Of a stretch of 64,000 nt of DNA, positions 27,774-36,578 are shown in pieces. Below the pieces are notes generated by a model. The model saw only the letters and a list, made by a program, of their open reading frames with translations. It did not search any database and was not told where the DNA came from. Position 1 is the stretch's first letter. Each line of letters begins with the position of its first letter. The position numbers were made by a program, and so were the translations under genes. This DNA comes from Chitinophaga pinensis (GTDB taxonomy: Bacteria; Bacteroidota; Bacteroidia; UKL13-3), in NCBI GenBank assembly GCA_945860865.1, contig CAMARW010000008.1, forward strand, positions 62,001 through 126,000, in the 5' to 3' direction.

Positions 27774-28447
27774 ATTTCAAATTTATATCCTACACCTTTA
27801 ACGGTGCCAATATACTCATCACCTAATTTTTCCCTTATTTTACGAATATGCACATCTATAGTTCTGTCTACAACTAAAACTTCATCGCCCCATACTTTTT
27901 CTAAAATATTTTCTCGAGTAAAAACCTTGCCCGGTTTAGAAGCCAATAAAAATAATAATTCAAACTCTTTTCTAGCCAACTGAATTTTTTGTTCGCCTCG
28001 GTAAATAAGAAATGATTCTCTATCTATAAAAATATCTTTAACCTTAATAGATGGAGAGGCCGCTTCTTTAATTTTTCTCCTTAAAATAGCATTTAATCGG
28101 GTAACTAATACCTTTGGTTTAATAGGTTTGGCAATGTAATCATCGGCACCTGCATCTAAACCTTCAATTTCTGAATAATCTTCTGAACGTGCTGTTAAAA
28201 ACACAACGTAAGTTTGATTGAAATCACTATCTGCTTTAATTCTTTTGCACGTTTCTATGCCATCCATTACAGGCATCATTACGTCTAAAAGAATCAAATC
28301 GGGCTTCATCTTTTTAGCAATGGGCAGTGCCTCTTTGCCATTAGATGCAGTAAATACCTCATAGCCTTCTTTTTTTAGATTGTAAGATATGAACTCTAAA
28401 ATATCCGCTTCATCATCTACTACTAGAATTTTTCCTAATGTATCCAT
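27770..28447 (-). CDS. OmpR/PhoB-family response regulator
   Basis: The 225-residue protein has a receiver domain (1-125) with acidic Asp11/Asp12, phospho-acceptor Asp55 in LILLDVMMPVMDG and the KP motif (IAKPIKP). A C-terminal winged-helix DNA-binding domain follows (about 130-225), with LARKEFELLFLLASKPGKVF and the recognition helix DRTIDVHIRKIREKLG. It is the transcription factor partner of the overlapping histidine kinase. It lies 82 bases downstream of the tlpA-like gene. Confidence 0.95.
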   Translation of the reverse strand: MDTLGKILVVDDEADILEFISYNLKKEGYEVFTASNGKEALPIAKKMKPDLILLDVMMPVMDGIETCKRIKADSDFNQTYVVFLTARSEDYSEIEGLDAGADDYIAKPIKPKVLVTRLNAILRRKIKEAASPSIKVKDIFIDRESFLIYRGEQKIQLARKEFELLFLLASKPGKVFTRENILEKVWGDEVLVVDRTIDVHIRKIREKLGDEYIGTVKGVGYKFEI

Positions 28448-28529
28448 TGCTTAATTTTTATGTAATATTGGGGCTTGCGGCTTATTTCAATGTTTACAAA
28501 TTGTTATCTAATTGTTAAGTGTGTTGAAA

Positions 28530-29654
28530 CTAAAACCCGAAAATCTCCTTCATTTTATTTTCTAGCTCTATTCCCCTGAGTTCTTTAGCAATAATTTTAC
28601 CTTCTTTATCAACCAATACTGTGTATGGTATTGCGCTAATATTATAGAGAGAAACTACTGACGAATTCCATTTTAACAAATCCGAACCATGAGTCCAGAG
28701 TAATTTATCCTTATTAACAGCTTCTAACCAGGCATCTCTATTATCATCTAAACTAACCCCAAAAATCTCAAATCCAGCTGTTTTGTATTTATTATATAGG
28801 GTAACATTTTTTGGGTTTTCCATTCTGCACGGCCCGCACCAACTCGCCCAAAAATCAATTAAAACAATTTTTCCTTTGAATTCAGATAAGGATACTTTTT
28901 TCCCAAAAGGGTCATTTAAAACGATATCTGGTGCGCTCGCGCCTTCAGCTGTTTTATTCAATCTTTCCACTTTTTGATGCAGCTGAATGGCATATTTGGA
29001 CTGGCTAAATTGGGTGAAGTGTTTTTTATCAAGTGCGGTTAAATAAACAGGATCTGCCTCTGGCAACAAAAAGTTGGCCGCAAAATAAGGAACCAGCGAA
29101 TTGTTTGATTTACTTACAAATTCTTTTACAGCAGTTTGGTGATTAAATTGTAAACTATCAAAAGCAGCTTTAATCGCTAGTTCCACATCTGGAGAAATGT
29201 TTTCTGCTTGGTATTGTGCAAAGCGCTCGTTAATAGATTGACTCTTTGCCATGAAAGAATTGTTTAATAAAAAAAGATCTTTTAATTCTTGGTTTTCTGG
29301 CGAATTTTCAACAGTGTAGTTTTCTATTTTTTCTGCATCTATATTAATGTTTAGCCTGCTATTTGAATCTACTAGTAATACTATATCTCCTTTCTGGAAA
29401 CGGAGTATACAAAAGGTTTTTTCATTTAACATTCCATTGAGAACAAATTTTCCTGCAGCATCAATAGTAGCGGTATCTATTTGAATTAATCCACCAGCAG
29501 TAAGTTCTTGGATACTTACTTGTTTAATTTCTTTGGCGTTTTGAATGGTTCCACTTATTAAAAAGCCATTTATTGTTTCTGCTTTATCGGTATTACAAGA
29601 CCATATTAAGCTTGCAAAAACAATAAATAAAAAGGAGGATTTTAGCGTTTTCAT
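28530..29654 (-). CDS. TlpA-like thiol-disulfide oxidoreductase lipoprotein with DUF4369-like N-terminal domain
   Basis: The 374-residue protein is exported as a lipoprotein: signal ending in Cys20 (LIWSC). Residues about 30-115 resemble the DUF4369 beta domain common on Bacteroidota TlpA proteins (ISGTIQNAKE...). A helical middle follows, then a thioredoxin-fold AhpC/TSA domain with active-site Cys273-Gly-Pro-Cys276 in DFWASWCGPCRMEN and a cis-Pro in ISAIPYTVLV. It probably reduces or exchanges disulfides in the periplasm. The start overlaps the gatB stop by 4 bases, so the two are translationally coupled although unrelated in function. Confidence 0.9.
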   Translation of the reverse strand: MKTLKSSFLFIVFASLIWSCNTDKAETINGFLISGTIQNAKEIKQVSIQELTAGGLIQIDTATIDAAGKFVLNGMLNEKTFCILRFQKGDIVLLVDSNSRLNINIDAEKIENYTVENSPENQELKDLFLLNNSFMAKSQSINERFAQYQAENISPDVELAIKAAFDSLQFNHQTAVKEFVSKSNNSLVPYFAANFLLPEADPVYLTALDKKHFTQFSQSKYAIQLHQKVERLNKTAEGASAPDIVLNDPFGKKVSLSEFKGKIVLIDFWASWCGPCRMENPKNVTLYNKYKTAGFEIFGVSLDDNRDAWLEAVNKDKLLWTHGSDLLKWNSSVVSLYNISAIPYTVLVDKEGKIIAKELRGIELENKMKEIFGF

Positions 29655-31126
29655 ATTTTATTTTCGAGAGTTTCCATTAATAATTGAGTAGCAAATTTTG
29701 GATCAGCTTTTCCTTTACTGGCTTTCATTACCTCTCCCATAAATAAACCTAATAAATTGTGCTTGCCAGATTTGTATGCAATAACTTTGTCAGGAAATTT
29801 TGCGATGGCATCGTCAATCCATTTTTGCAACTCACCTTCGTTAGATTCTTGGAGTAAATTTAATGCCTCTGCTATTTGAAGTGCTGATTTATGGTGCTCT
29901 TTAATCATTTCAGGAAACAATCGCTGTGCAGCAGCACTATTACTAATTTTATTAGTATCTATTAATGTAATAATTTCTGCAATCTTAGCTGGTTGCAATA
30001 CAAAATCATTGATATGAATGGCTTGTTCGTTCAAGTATCCTTTGATGTTTACCATTAACCAATTGGCTGCTGCTTTGGTATTACCAGTATGTTTTAATAG
30101 TGCCTCAAAATAGGCTGCAATATCTTTGTTTTCTGTTAATACCTGTGCATCATAATCGCTTAAACCTAATGTCTCGGTAAATTTTAGGTACAATGATTTG
30201 GGCAGCTCTGGCATTTGATTTTTAACGCTATCAATAAACTGCTGTGTAATGTGTAAAGGTGGTAAATCAGGTTCGGGGAAATAACGATAATCACTTGCTC
30301 CTTCTTTGCTACGCATGGTAAGTGTTATCCCTTTAATAGCATCAAAGTTGCGCGTTTCCATATAGAGGGTTTCTCCATTTTCAATAGCGGTTATTTGACG
30401 TTTTACTTCAAAATCTATGGCTCTTTGTACATTGCGCATAGAATTCATGTTTTTTACTTCCACCTTGGTACCAAATTCTTTGGCACCTTTTAACATAACA
30501 GAGATATTGGCATCGCAGCGCAAGCTTCCCTCTTCCATGTTTCCATCACAAATGTCTAAATACCGTACTAATTTCCTTACTTCAGTTAAGTATTGATAGG
30601 CTTCTTCACCCGTTTTTATTTCTGGTTCTGAAACAATTTCTATCAAAGGAACTCCGGCTCGGTTCAGGTCTATTAAACTATCATATACGTCTTGGTCGTG
30701 CATGCTTTTACCTGCATCTTCTTCCATGTGAATGCGCGTAAGGCCAATCTTTTTTGTAACACCATCCTTGGTTTTAATTTCGATATTGCCTCCAGTGCAA
30801 ATAGGTGTTTTATCCTGAGTTATTTGATAGCCTTTTGGTAAATCTGCATAAAAGTAATTCTTCCGTGCATAAAATTGGTGATCAGCAATATTAGCATCGC
30901 AGGCTAATCCCATTTTTATTGCATTGATAACCACTTGTTTGTTATGTTTGGGCAAGGTGCCAGGGTGACCCAAACTTATCGGACTAATTTGTGTGTTGGG
31001 TTCAGACCCATAAGTGTAAGGATCTGCGCAATAGGCCTTGGTATTAGTAAGTAACTGCGCATGCACTTCTAAACCTATTACGGTCTCATATTTGTCGAAA
31101 TCTATTTCGCTGTTTTCTGTATTCAT
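29651..31126 (-). CDS. gatB: Asp-tRNA(Asn)/Glu-tRNA(Gln) amidotransferase subunit B
   Basis: The 491-residue protein is the kinase/tRNA-binding subunit of the GatCAB complex that converts Glu-tRNA(Gln) and Asp-tRNA(Asn) to the amides. The N-terminal cradle domain has VIGLEVHAQL, YFYADLPKGYQITQ and DLNRAGVPLIEIVSEPE. The tail domain (YqeY-like, from about residue 350) ends with the conserved GLFMGEVMKASKGKADP. Full length. gatC lies in this window at 63407 but gatA does not, so the subunit genes are scattered. Confidence 0.97.
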   Translation of the reverse strand: MNTENSEIDFDKYETVIGLEVHAQLLTNTKAYCADPYTYGSEPNTQISPISLGHPGTLPKHNKQVVINAIKMGLACDANIADHQFYARKNYFYADLPKGYQITQDKTPICTGGNIEIKTKDGVTKKIGLTRIHMEEDAGKSMHDQDVYDSLIDLNRAGVPLIEIVSEPEIKTGEEAYQYLTEVRKLVRYLDICDGNMEEGSLRCDANISVMLKGAKEFGTKVEVKNMNSMRNVQRAIDFEVKRQITAIENGETLYMETRNFDAIKGITLTMRSKEGASDYRYFPEPDLPPLHITQQFIDSVKNQMPELPKSLYLKFTETLGLSDYDAQVLTENKDIAAYFEALLKHTGNTKAAANWLMVNIKGYLNEQAIHINDFVLQPAKIAEIITLIDTNKISNSAAAQRLFPEMIKEHHKSALQIAEALNLLQESNEGELQKWIDDAIAKFPDKVIAYKSGKHNLLGLFMGEVMKASKGKADPKFATQLLMETLENKI

Positions 31127-31216
31127 GATTCGGTTGCGAAAATACAGAAATCTAAGTTTAATTATACAAAAATTATTGCCTGATTTTTTCGTTTTTAATA
31201 ATTAAACGAATTGATT

Positions 31217-32473
31217 TTATTGGGTTTGCGTAGAAAATTTGCGCACGCCAATTAATTCATCATAATGGTATTGTAAATTTTTAGCATAAACTAATATCAC
31301 GTATTCGTTTTCTGTTTGGAAGTGATTTCCTTCCAAAACGGTTTCATCGGGCTGACCTTTACTATTTTTCACGGCGAAGCAATATTCGTATCTACCTTGT
31401 TTTAGCGGAACCTCTAAATCGTATCGCTGCCTGTTTTTGTTATAGTACATTTTGTATTCTGGCACTAAACGCCAATCTGTAAACTCCCCAAAAACATATA
31501 CTTCTGCATCGGGTGGAACGCCCATTACGGCAGATAAGTAGAAGTTTACGTAGGCATAATCTCCATCAATATCGCTATTGGTGCCCTCTTTGTTTTGAAC
31601 CAATCTCTTGCCATTATAGTCTAAATAATTAAAGTATTGGGTAGCACCTCTGCTCTCATCTAGGTTTAAAATAACATGCACAACCGTGTCTGTGCGTTTG
31701 CTTCTTACATTGGCAGAAAACTGTCGAAGTTGTCTAATGTCGAAAAAGCGAAATTCGTTACCACCGTTAAATAAGGTTTGATCCAAATAATTATACTCAA
31801 GTTTGTTATTCGACATAAACTGGGGTTTTAATCCGGTTATGGCATTGTCCCAACGGCTGTTTTGCATCAATACCACAGAGATATCTTGCAGCGGGTTTAC
31901 AACCATATTTGGATTAATACCTACTGTAAATTGGAGTTCTTGCTTAGTAAACCTATGCTCTGCTAATGTTGCTGGTCGGGCTAGGCCTTCTATGGTACTT
32001 GCATTATTTAAAACCATCATGCGCCTGGTAAATAGCAAATCTTCTTCGTCGAAATTACGATATACTTTTACAACATAATTACCTGCTATGCGCGGTTTCA
32101 TGTTATCATTAGGCAGGTAAATGTTATAATGCACATATTTTACATAAGTATTGGTAGCAAACTTAAAATCCTGCACATTATCAAATGTCATCCCACTTAA
32201 ATACTCGTTTTGGTTCAGCCTAGTTGGATTCCAATTGGCATCACAGTGAATTAAAGTGTATTGCAAATTTTCTGATTGGGCAGTTAGCATATCAAAGCTC
32301 AACTTTAAAACCTCAACACTGTTTAAAGATATTATGGGGTATCTATCCTCAGTGCCAGCTTTGCCAAATAAGATGGTTTGAACCTTAGAATCAAATATTT
32401 TGTTTTCATATGTTTGGGCATAGGAACCAAAGAGTATATTTAAGAATAAAATACTAAACCAGATTTTTTTCAT
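31217..32473 (-). CDS. Type IX secretion system Plug protein (DUF5103)
   Basis: The 418-residue protein has a signal peptide (MKKIWFSILFLNILFGSYAQ) and matches the Bacteroidota DUF5103 family. ISLNSVEVLKLSFDML, YTLIHCDANWNPTRLNQNEY and the GNYVVKVYRN segment are typical of its first domain; VYVFGEFTDWR and GRYEYCFAVKNSKG mark the last. In Flavobacterium the family member Plug caps the periplasmic side of the SprA translocon channel; I assign that role by family. No other core T9SS gene is adjacent. It lies 90 bases upstream of gatB and 87 bases downstream of namZ. Confidence 0.85.
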   Translation of the reverse strand: MKKIWFSILFLNILFGSYAQTYENKIFDSKVQTILFGKAGTEDRYPIISLNSVEVLKLSFDMLTAQSENLQYTLIHCDANWNPTRLNQNEYLSGMTFDNVQDFKFATNTYVKYVHYNIYLPNDNMKPRIAGNYVVKVYRNFDEEDLLFTRRMMVLNNASTIEGLARPATLAEHRFTKQELQFTVGINPNMVVNPLQDISVVLMQNSRWDNAITGLKPQFMSNNKLEYNYLDQTLFNGGNEFRFFDIRQLRQFSANVRSKRTDTVVHVILNLDESRGATQYFNYLDYNGKRLVQNKEGTNSDIDGDYAYVNFYLSAVMGVPPDAEVYVFGEFTDWRLVPEYKMYYNKNRQRYDLEVPLKQGRYEYCFAVKNSKGQPDETVLEGNHFQTENEYVILVYAKNLQYHYDELIGVRKFSTQTQ

Positions 32474-32560
32474 GTTACAAGATTACATAAATTAAAAGAA
32501 TATCTGTAAGCAAACGAATAATGCCAGCAAAACAATATCTTGTTTTAAATGGTATAAAAA

Positions 32561-33757
32561 TTATTGGGAATCTGCATAAAGTAAATAGCGTCTTCTTTGT
32601 AGGCGGTAAGCAGCAATTTTAGCTTCCCAAGTTGCCCTAATCTCTTCTTCACTTTTACCTGCTATTATTTGTTTTCTCAGTTCATCGGTTCCGGCAAGTT
32701 TGTCAAAAAATGGCGTAAAAAATTTATCTTTATTTTCATCATTTTTATAACATTCAATGAGCCAAAATAAGTTTATTTTTTTCTGGTTTGGCGCCAGGTT
32801 TTCACCGTATTCTCTTAGGTTAAATCCTTTAATTTGTTTGTTTTCGTGTGGCGGATGGTCTGCAATACCAGGCAAGTGACGCGGAGTAATTGTATCTCTG
32901 CCGATTTTGTTATTGGGTTTTCCTACAAACTCAAAAGGGTAGGGGGTTCCTCTGCCAACACTATAATTTGTACCTTCAAAAAAGCATAAACTTGGATACA
33001 AAAACACGCTGCTCATGTTGGGTAGGTTGGGAGACGGTTTTACTGGCAAAACATACTGCGTTTGGTGCGTGTATTGCTTCATTTTAACCACTTGTAAATC
33101 GCATTTAACTTGGTTTTTTAACCAGCCTTCTCCATTAATCATGCGCGCATATTCGCCCACGGTTAGGCCATGCACAACTGGAACAGGATGCATGCCAACA
33201 AAGCTTTTAAAGGCAGTATCTAAAACCATTCCATCAATATAATGTCCGTTTGGATTGGGTCTATCCAAAACAATTAATTTTTTCTTCTGCTCTGCACAAG
33301 CTTCCATTACATAATGTAGGGTAGATAGGTAGGTATAAAAACGTGCCCCCACATCTTGTATGTCGAATATTAAAATGTCTACCTCTTTAAGTTGTTCTTC
33401 GTTGGGTTTTTTATATGCGCCGTATAGCGAATATACCGGCAGCTTCGTTTTTTTATCGATACTTGTTTTAACTTTTTCGCCCGCAGAATGATCGCCTCTA
33501 AAGCCATGCTCCGGAGCAAAAATACTTGCAATATTTATTTGCTTACTTCTTAAAAAGTCTACCAAATGCATTTGATTTACCAAGGAGGTTTGGTTCACTA
33601 CTAAGCCTACCTTTTTATTTTGTAGCAGCGGCAAATAGATTTCTGTTTGTGTAGCACCCAAAATTTGAGCAGAAACATTTACTTGTGAAAGTAAAAAGCA
33701 TAAAAGAAATGTCCAGTTTGTATATTTGGACGATAATATGAAACTTAGTTTTTTCAT
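32561..33757 (-). CDS. namZ: Exo-beta-N-acetylmuramidase NamZ-like (DUF1343)
   Basis: The 398-residue protein has a long signal peptide (about 31 residues ending VNVSAQ). Family segments include FAPEHGFRGDHSAGEKV, LIFDIQDVGARFYTYLSTLH, VLDRPNPNG and FFEGTNYSVGRGTPYPFE. Members of this family cleave terminal MurNAc from peptidoglycan fragments, which suggests cell-wall recycling in the periplasm. The start codon at 33757 lies inside the start of the divergent permease gene, a 20-base head-to-head overlap. No MurNAc-recycling genes are nearby. Confidence 0.88.
   Translation of the reverse strand: MKKLSFILSSKYTNWTFLLCFLLSQVNVSAQILGATQTEIYLPLLQNKKVGLVVNQTSLVNQMHLVDFLRSKQINIASIFAPEHGFRGDHSAGEKVKTSIDKKTKLPVYSLYGAYKKPNEEQLKEVDILIFDIQDVGARFYTYLSTLHYVMEACAEQKKKLIVLDRPNPNGHYIDGMVLDTAFKSFVGMHPVPVVHGLTVGEYARMINGEGWLKNQVKCDLQVVKMKQYTHQTQYVLPVKPSPNLPNMSSVFLYPSLCFFEGTNYSVGRGTPYPFEFVGKPNNKIGRDTITPRHLPGIADHPPHENKQIKGFNLREYGENLAPNQKKINLFWLIECYKNDENKDKFFTPFFDKLAGTDELRKQIIAGKSEEEIRATWEAKIAAYRLQRRRYLLYADSQ
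33721..33728 (+). promoter_or_regulatory. -7 box of the FtsX-type permease gene
   Basis: TATATTTG matches TAnnTTTG and ends 9 bases before the ATG at 33738. It lies within codons 10-12 of the divergent namZ gene. Confidence 0.5.
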
Positions 33758-34976
33758 TGCAAAACGATTAATGGTTCAAGCACCGCTTCAAAGTAAGCGA
33801 AAGCAAAGCGGATTTTCAAAGTTGATTATCAACCTTGCTTTTAGCGCTGTATGCGTTAGTGTAATGGTAATGATTTTGGCCATTTGTGTGGTAAAGGGTT
33901 ACCAGAATCAAGTGAAGGGTAAGCTTGCCGGATTTCATGCTCCAATTCAATTGGCTAACTTAGACTTAAATAAAAGTTTTGAAAGCGTGCCCCTCGAACG
34001 CGATTCTTTGCTTGAAGTTTTAGTGCCGCAACAAAAAGGGGTCGTATTTTTGCAAACTTTTGCCACCAAAGCCGGCATTATAAAAACAGAAGAAGCTTTT
34101 GAAGGGATTGTTTTAAAGGGTGTTGGTTCAGATTATAATTGGGATTTTTTGGCTAAACATTTAAAAGAGGGTGCATTGCCTATACTCAATGATTCGCAAG
34201 TTTCTCCATCAATTTTAATCTCTAGTTTAACGGCCAACCGCATGCAGTTTAAATTGGGTGATGCCTTGTTTGTTTATTTTATTCAGGAGCCACCACGGGT
34301 TAGAAAATTTAAAATAGTGGGCATTTTCGATTCTGGAATGGGAGAACTAGATGAATTATATGCTTTTGTTGATATTAAACAGGTTCAAAAACTCAATAAT
34401 TGGAGTAAGTTTGAGGTAAGCGGCTACGAAATTGGCCTGAACCAACTTGAGGATATGGAGCATATGCAAACAAGTTTATCTGAGTTTGTGCCTTTTAATA
34501 TGGCAATAAATACCATTGCAGAAATGTACCCCGCTTTATTTGATTGGCTTATACTCTTAGATATGAACGTGCTAATTATTTTATTGCTGATGTTAGCCGT
34601 TGCGGCCATTAATATGGTAACTGCATTGCTCATTTTAATTTTAGAAAGAACGCAAATGATTGGACTGTTAAAAGCTATGGGCGCTAAAGACCAATTAATT
34701 AGTGAGATTTTTATTTGGATGGCTGCGCAAATTATTATCAAAGGTTTGTTTTTTGGCAACCTAATAGGCTTGGGTTTAGCTTTTTTACAGCAAAAGTTTG
34801 CTTGGCTCAAGTTAGATCAAAAGTCTTATTACTTAAATCAAGTCCCTATAGAGTTTGATTGGCAGCTTATTATTGGTGTAAATTTCCTGAGTTTTTTTAT
34901 TTGTATGATACTTTTACTCATTCCTGCACGCTTCGTTGCAAAGGTTAATCCGGTAAAAACAATCCAATTTAAGTAA
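33738..34976 (+). CDS. FtsX/LolC-type ABC transporter permease
   Basis: The 412-residue membrane protein has one N-terminal helix (about 30-52), a large periplasmic domain and three C-terminal helices (about 270-300, 318-345, 370-400), the FtsX/MacB fold. This Bacteroidota type (MKLSFFIAKRL then FSKLIINLAFSAVCVSVMVM) resembles the LolC/LolE lipoprotein-release permeases. The ATPase partner is not adjacent; the LolD/MacB-type ATPase at 63695 may or may not be related. ATG 33738 is preferred to a TTG four codons upstream that lies in the -7 box. It is followed after 2 bases by a glycosyltransferase gene. Confidence 0.85.
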   Translation: MKLSFFIAKRLMVQAPLQSKRKQSGFSKLIINLAFSAVCVSVMVMILAICVVKGYQNQVKGKLAGFHAPIQLANLDLNKSFESVPLERDSLLEVLVPQQKGVVFLQTFATKAGIIKTEEAFEGIVLKGVGSDYNWDFLAKHLKEGALPILNDSQVSPSILISSLTANRMQFKLGDALFVYFIQEPPRVRKFKIVGIFDSGMGELDELYAFVDIKQVQKLNNWSKFEVSGYEIGLNQLEDMEHMQTSLSEFVPFNMAINTIAEMYPALFDWLILLDMNVLIILLLMLAVAAINMVTALLILILERTQMIGLLKAMGAKDQLISEIFIWMAAQIIIKGLFFGNLIGLGLAFLQQKFAWLKLDQKSYYLNQVPIEFDWQLIIGVNFLSFFICMILLLIPARFVAKVNPVKTIQFK

Positions 34977-34978
34977 GC

Positions 34979-35770
34979 GTGAAATCAAGACTTCCCAATA
35001 GCATTAAGTTCCCTTTTTGGTGGATTTTTAAATCTCCGCAAAGAAATTTTGGGTGGGCTACCTTGTGGCGAGATTTATTAGGATTGTGCAGGGTTTTTTA
35101 TAGAATGAATTTTGTAGCTGCTTCCCCTAAACCAATTAGTATTTGTGTGGGCATTTATAATAGAAGCGATTTGTTTTTAACTCATTTTGTGCCTTCTTTG
35201 GCCCAATGTGCTCACCAAAATTTAATAGAATTATCTGTGTTTGATTGCGGCAGCACAGATACTCCAAACTTGCAAGAGCGCATCCAAGAAATTTATAAGG
35301 GTCAGCTAATATTTCGGTCTGAACCAATAGATTTTACTAGGTCTAGTAGTTTTAATAAGGCGGTAAAACAAGCCAATAATGAACTCATATTTATTTGTGA
35401 TGCCGATTTTTCGTTGCCCAAAAAATTAGTCCAATTAATAGCTAATTACACAAGCGCTCATACTTTTTGGTTTCCTATAGTGTTTTATTTATACAAATAT
35501 AAACCTGCCGTATTTCATCCCAATAATGGCGAGTGGATGCTCTATGGCGGAAAAGGTATTGTAGGCTGTTATAAAAAAGATTATGAAAAAGTGGGTTGTT
35601 TAGATGAACAATTTACTTCCTGGGGCGGAGAGGATGAAGCATTTTATTTAAATTGTTATGCTTCCAAAATGAATATTATTCGCACACGAGAAAATCAATT
35701 GTTACACCATTGGCATCCTAGTTTTAATCCAAAATTTAAAAAATTAGAATTAAAACAGAAAACTACCTAG
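34979..35770 (+). CDS. Family 2 glycosyltransferase with galactosyltransferase-type C-terminal motif
   Basis: The protein has 263 residues from a GTG start two bases after the permease stop. A GT-A fold begins near residue 50 (ISICVGIYNRSDLF), with the metal-binding D-x-D as CDADF (about residue 140) and the acceptor-side motif SWGGEDEAFYLN (about 218), as in Glyco_transf_7C galactosyltransferases. An Arg/Trp-rich N-terminal stretch of about 45 residues is basic and may touch the membrane. It probably adds a sugar to a surface polysaccharide or LPS. Donor and acceptor unknown. Confidence 0.82.
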   Translation: MKSRLPNSIKFPFWWIFKSPQRNFGWATLWRDLLGLCRVFYRMNFVAASPKPISICVGIYNRSDLFLTHFVPSLAQCAHQNLIELSVFDCGSTDTPNLQERIQEIYKGQLIFRSEPIDFTRSSSFNKAVKQANNELIFICDADFSLPKKLVQLIANYTSAHTFWFPIVFYLYKYKPAVFHPNNGEWMLYGGKGIVGCYKKDYEKVGCLDEQFTSWGGEDEAFYLNCYASKMNIIRTRENQLLHHWHPSFNPKFKKLELKQKTT

Positions 35771-35776
35771 AAGTTG

Positions 35777-35784
35777 TATATTTG
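35777..35784 (+). promoter_or_regulatory. -7 box of the second glycosyltransferase gene
   Basis: TATATTTG matches TAnnTTTG and ends 8 bases before the ATG at 35793, implying a leader of only a few bases. Confidence 0.5.
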
Positions 35785-35792
35785 TAAACCAG

Positions 35793-36569
35793 ATGAATCA
35801 ACCCTTAGTAAGTATCATTACACCGTCTTTCAATCAAGGAAAATGGTTAGAAGAAACAATACTCTCAGTTTTAAATCAAACTTATCCTAATGTAGAGTTC
35901 ATTGTTATAGATGGAGGTTCTACCGATCAATCTAAATCTATTATCGAAAAATACGCCCATCGTTTAACCTATTGGCAAAGTGAGCCAGATGGCGGGCAAG
36001 CTGCCGCATTAAACATTGGGTTCAAAAAGGCCAAAGGAGATGTTATTGCCTACTTAAATGCAGATGATTTGCTCGAACCCAATGCGGTAGAAGGTATTAT
36101 AAACGCATATGAGGTAAACCAAGAGTTTTCTATTTATTATGGCAAGTGCAAAACCATAGATTCTGAAGGGAAATTATTGGAAGAAGGTAATGGCAATCAA
36201 GTTTATTTTAAAGATTTGGCTTCAGAGGGTATGCTGCCCAATATGTATCAGCCAGCCTGTTTTTTTAACAGAGCATTTTTAAACCGCGAAATGTTTGTAG
36301 ATAGCTCTCTCCATTACGCATTTGATTATGAGTTGATTTTATTTTTATCTAGCACCAAAACAATGTTGTTTTTAAACAGAGATATTGCAAGTTACCGTGT
36401 GCATGTAGAAAGCAAAAGTTATTTGTATAAAATAGATGCTTACAAAGAGAAGTTGAGTTTGCAAGAAAAATACAACCCCAAAAACTTCTTTAATATTAAA
36501 TGGAAGCGTTTAAAATTAGCTTTGGCACAAAAAACAGGACACATAACCAACGGCAAAACAGCCAAATAA
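35793..36569 (+). CDS. Family 2 glycosyltransferase
   Basis: The 258-residue GT-A glycosyltransferase begins with SIITPSFNQGKWLEETILSV. FIVIDGGSTDQS marks the nucleotide-binding site, and YLNADDLL (about residue 90) the metal-binding D-x-D. The GGQAAALNIGFKKAKGDVIAY segment is typical of GT2 enzymes of surface polysaccharide synthesis. No membrane helices. It follows another GT2 gene with a 22-base gap that holds a -7 box, so it can be expressed separately. It ends 9 bases before the convergent pfkA stop. Confidence 0.88.
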   Translation: MNQPLVSIITPSFNQGKWLEETILSVLNQTYPNVEFIVIDGGSTDQSKSIIEKYAHRLTYWQSEPDGGQAAALNIGFKKAKGDVIAYLNADDLLEPNAVEGIINAYEVNQEFSIYYGKCKTIDSEGKLLEEGNGNQVYFKDLASEGMLPNMYQPACFFNRAFLNREMFVDSSLHYAFDYELILFLSSTKTMLFLNRDIASYRVHVESKSYLYKIDAYKEKLSLQEKYNPKNFFNIKWKRLKLALAQKTGHITNGKTAK

Positions 36570-36578
36570 TTTGATAGG

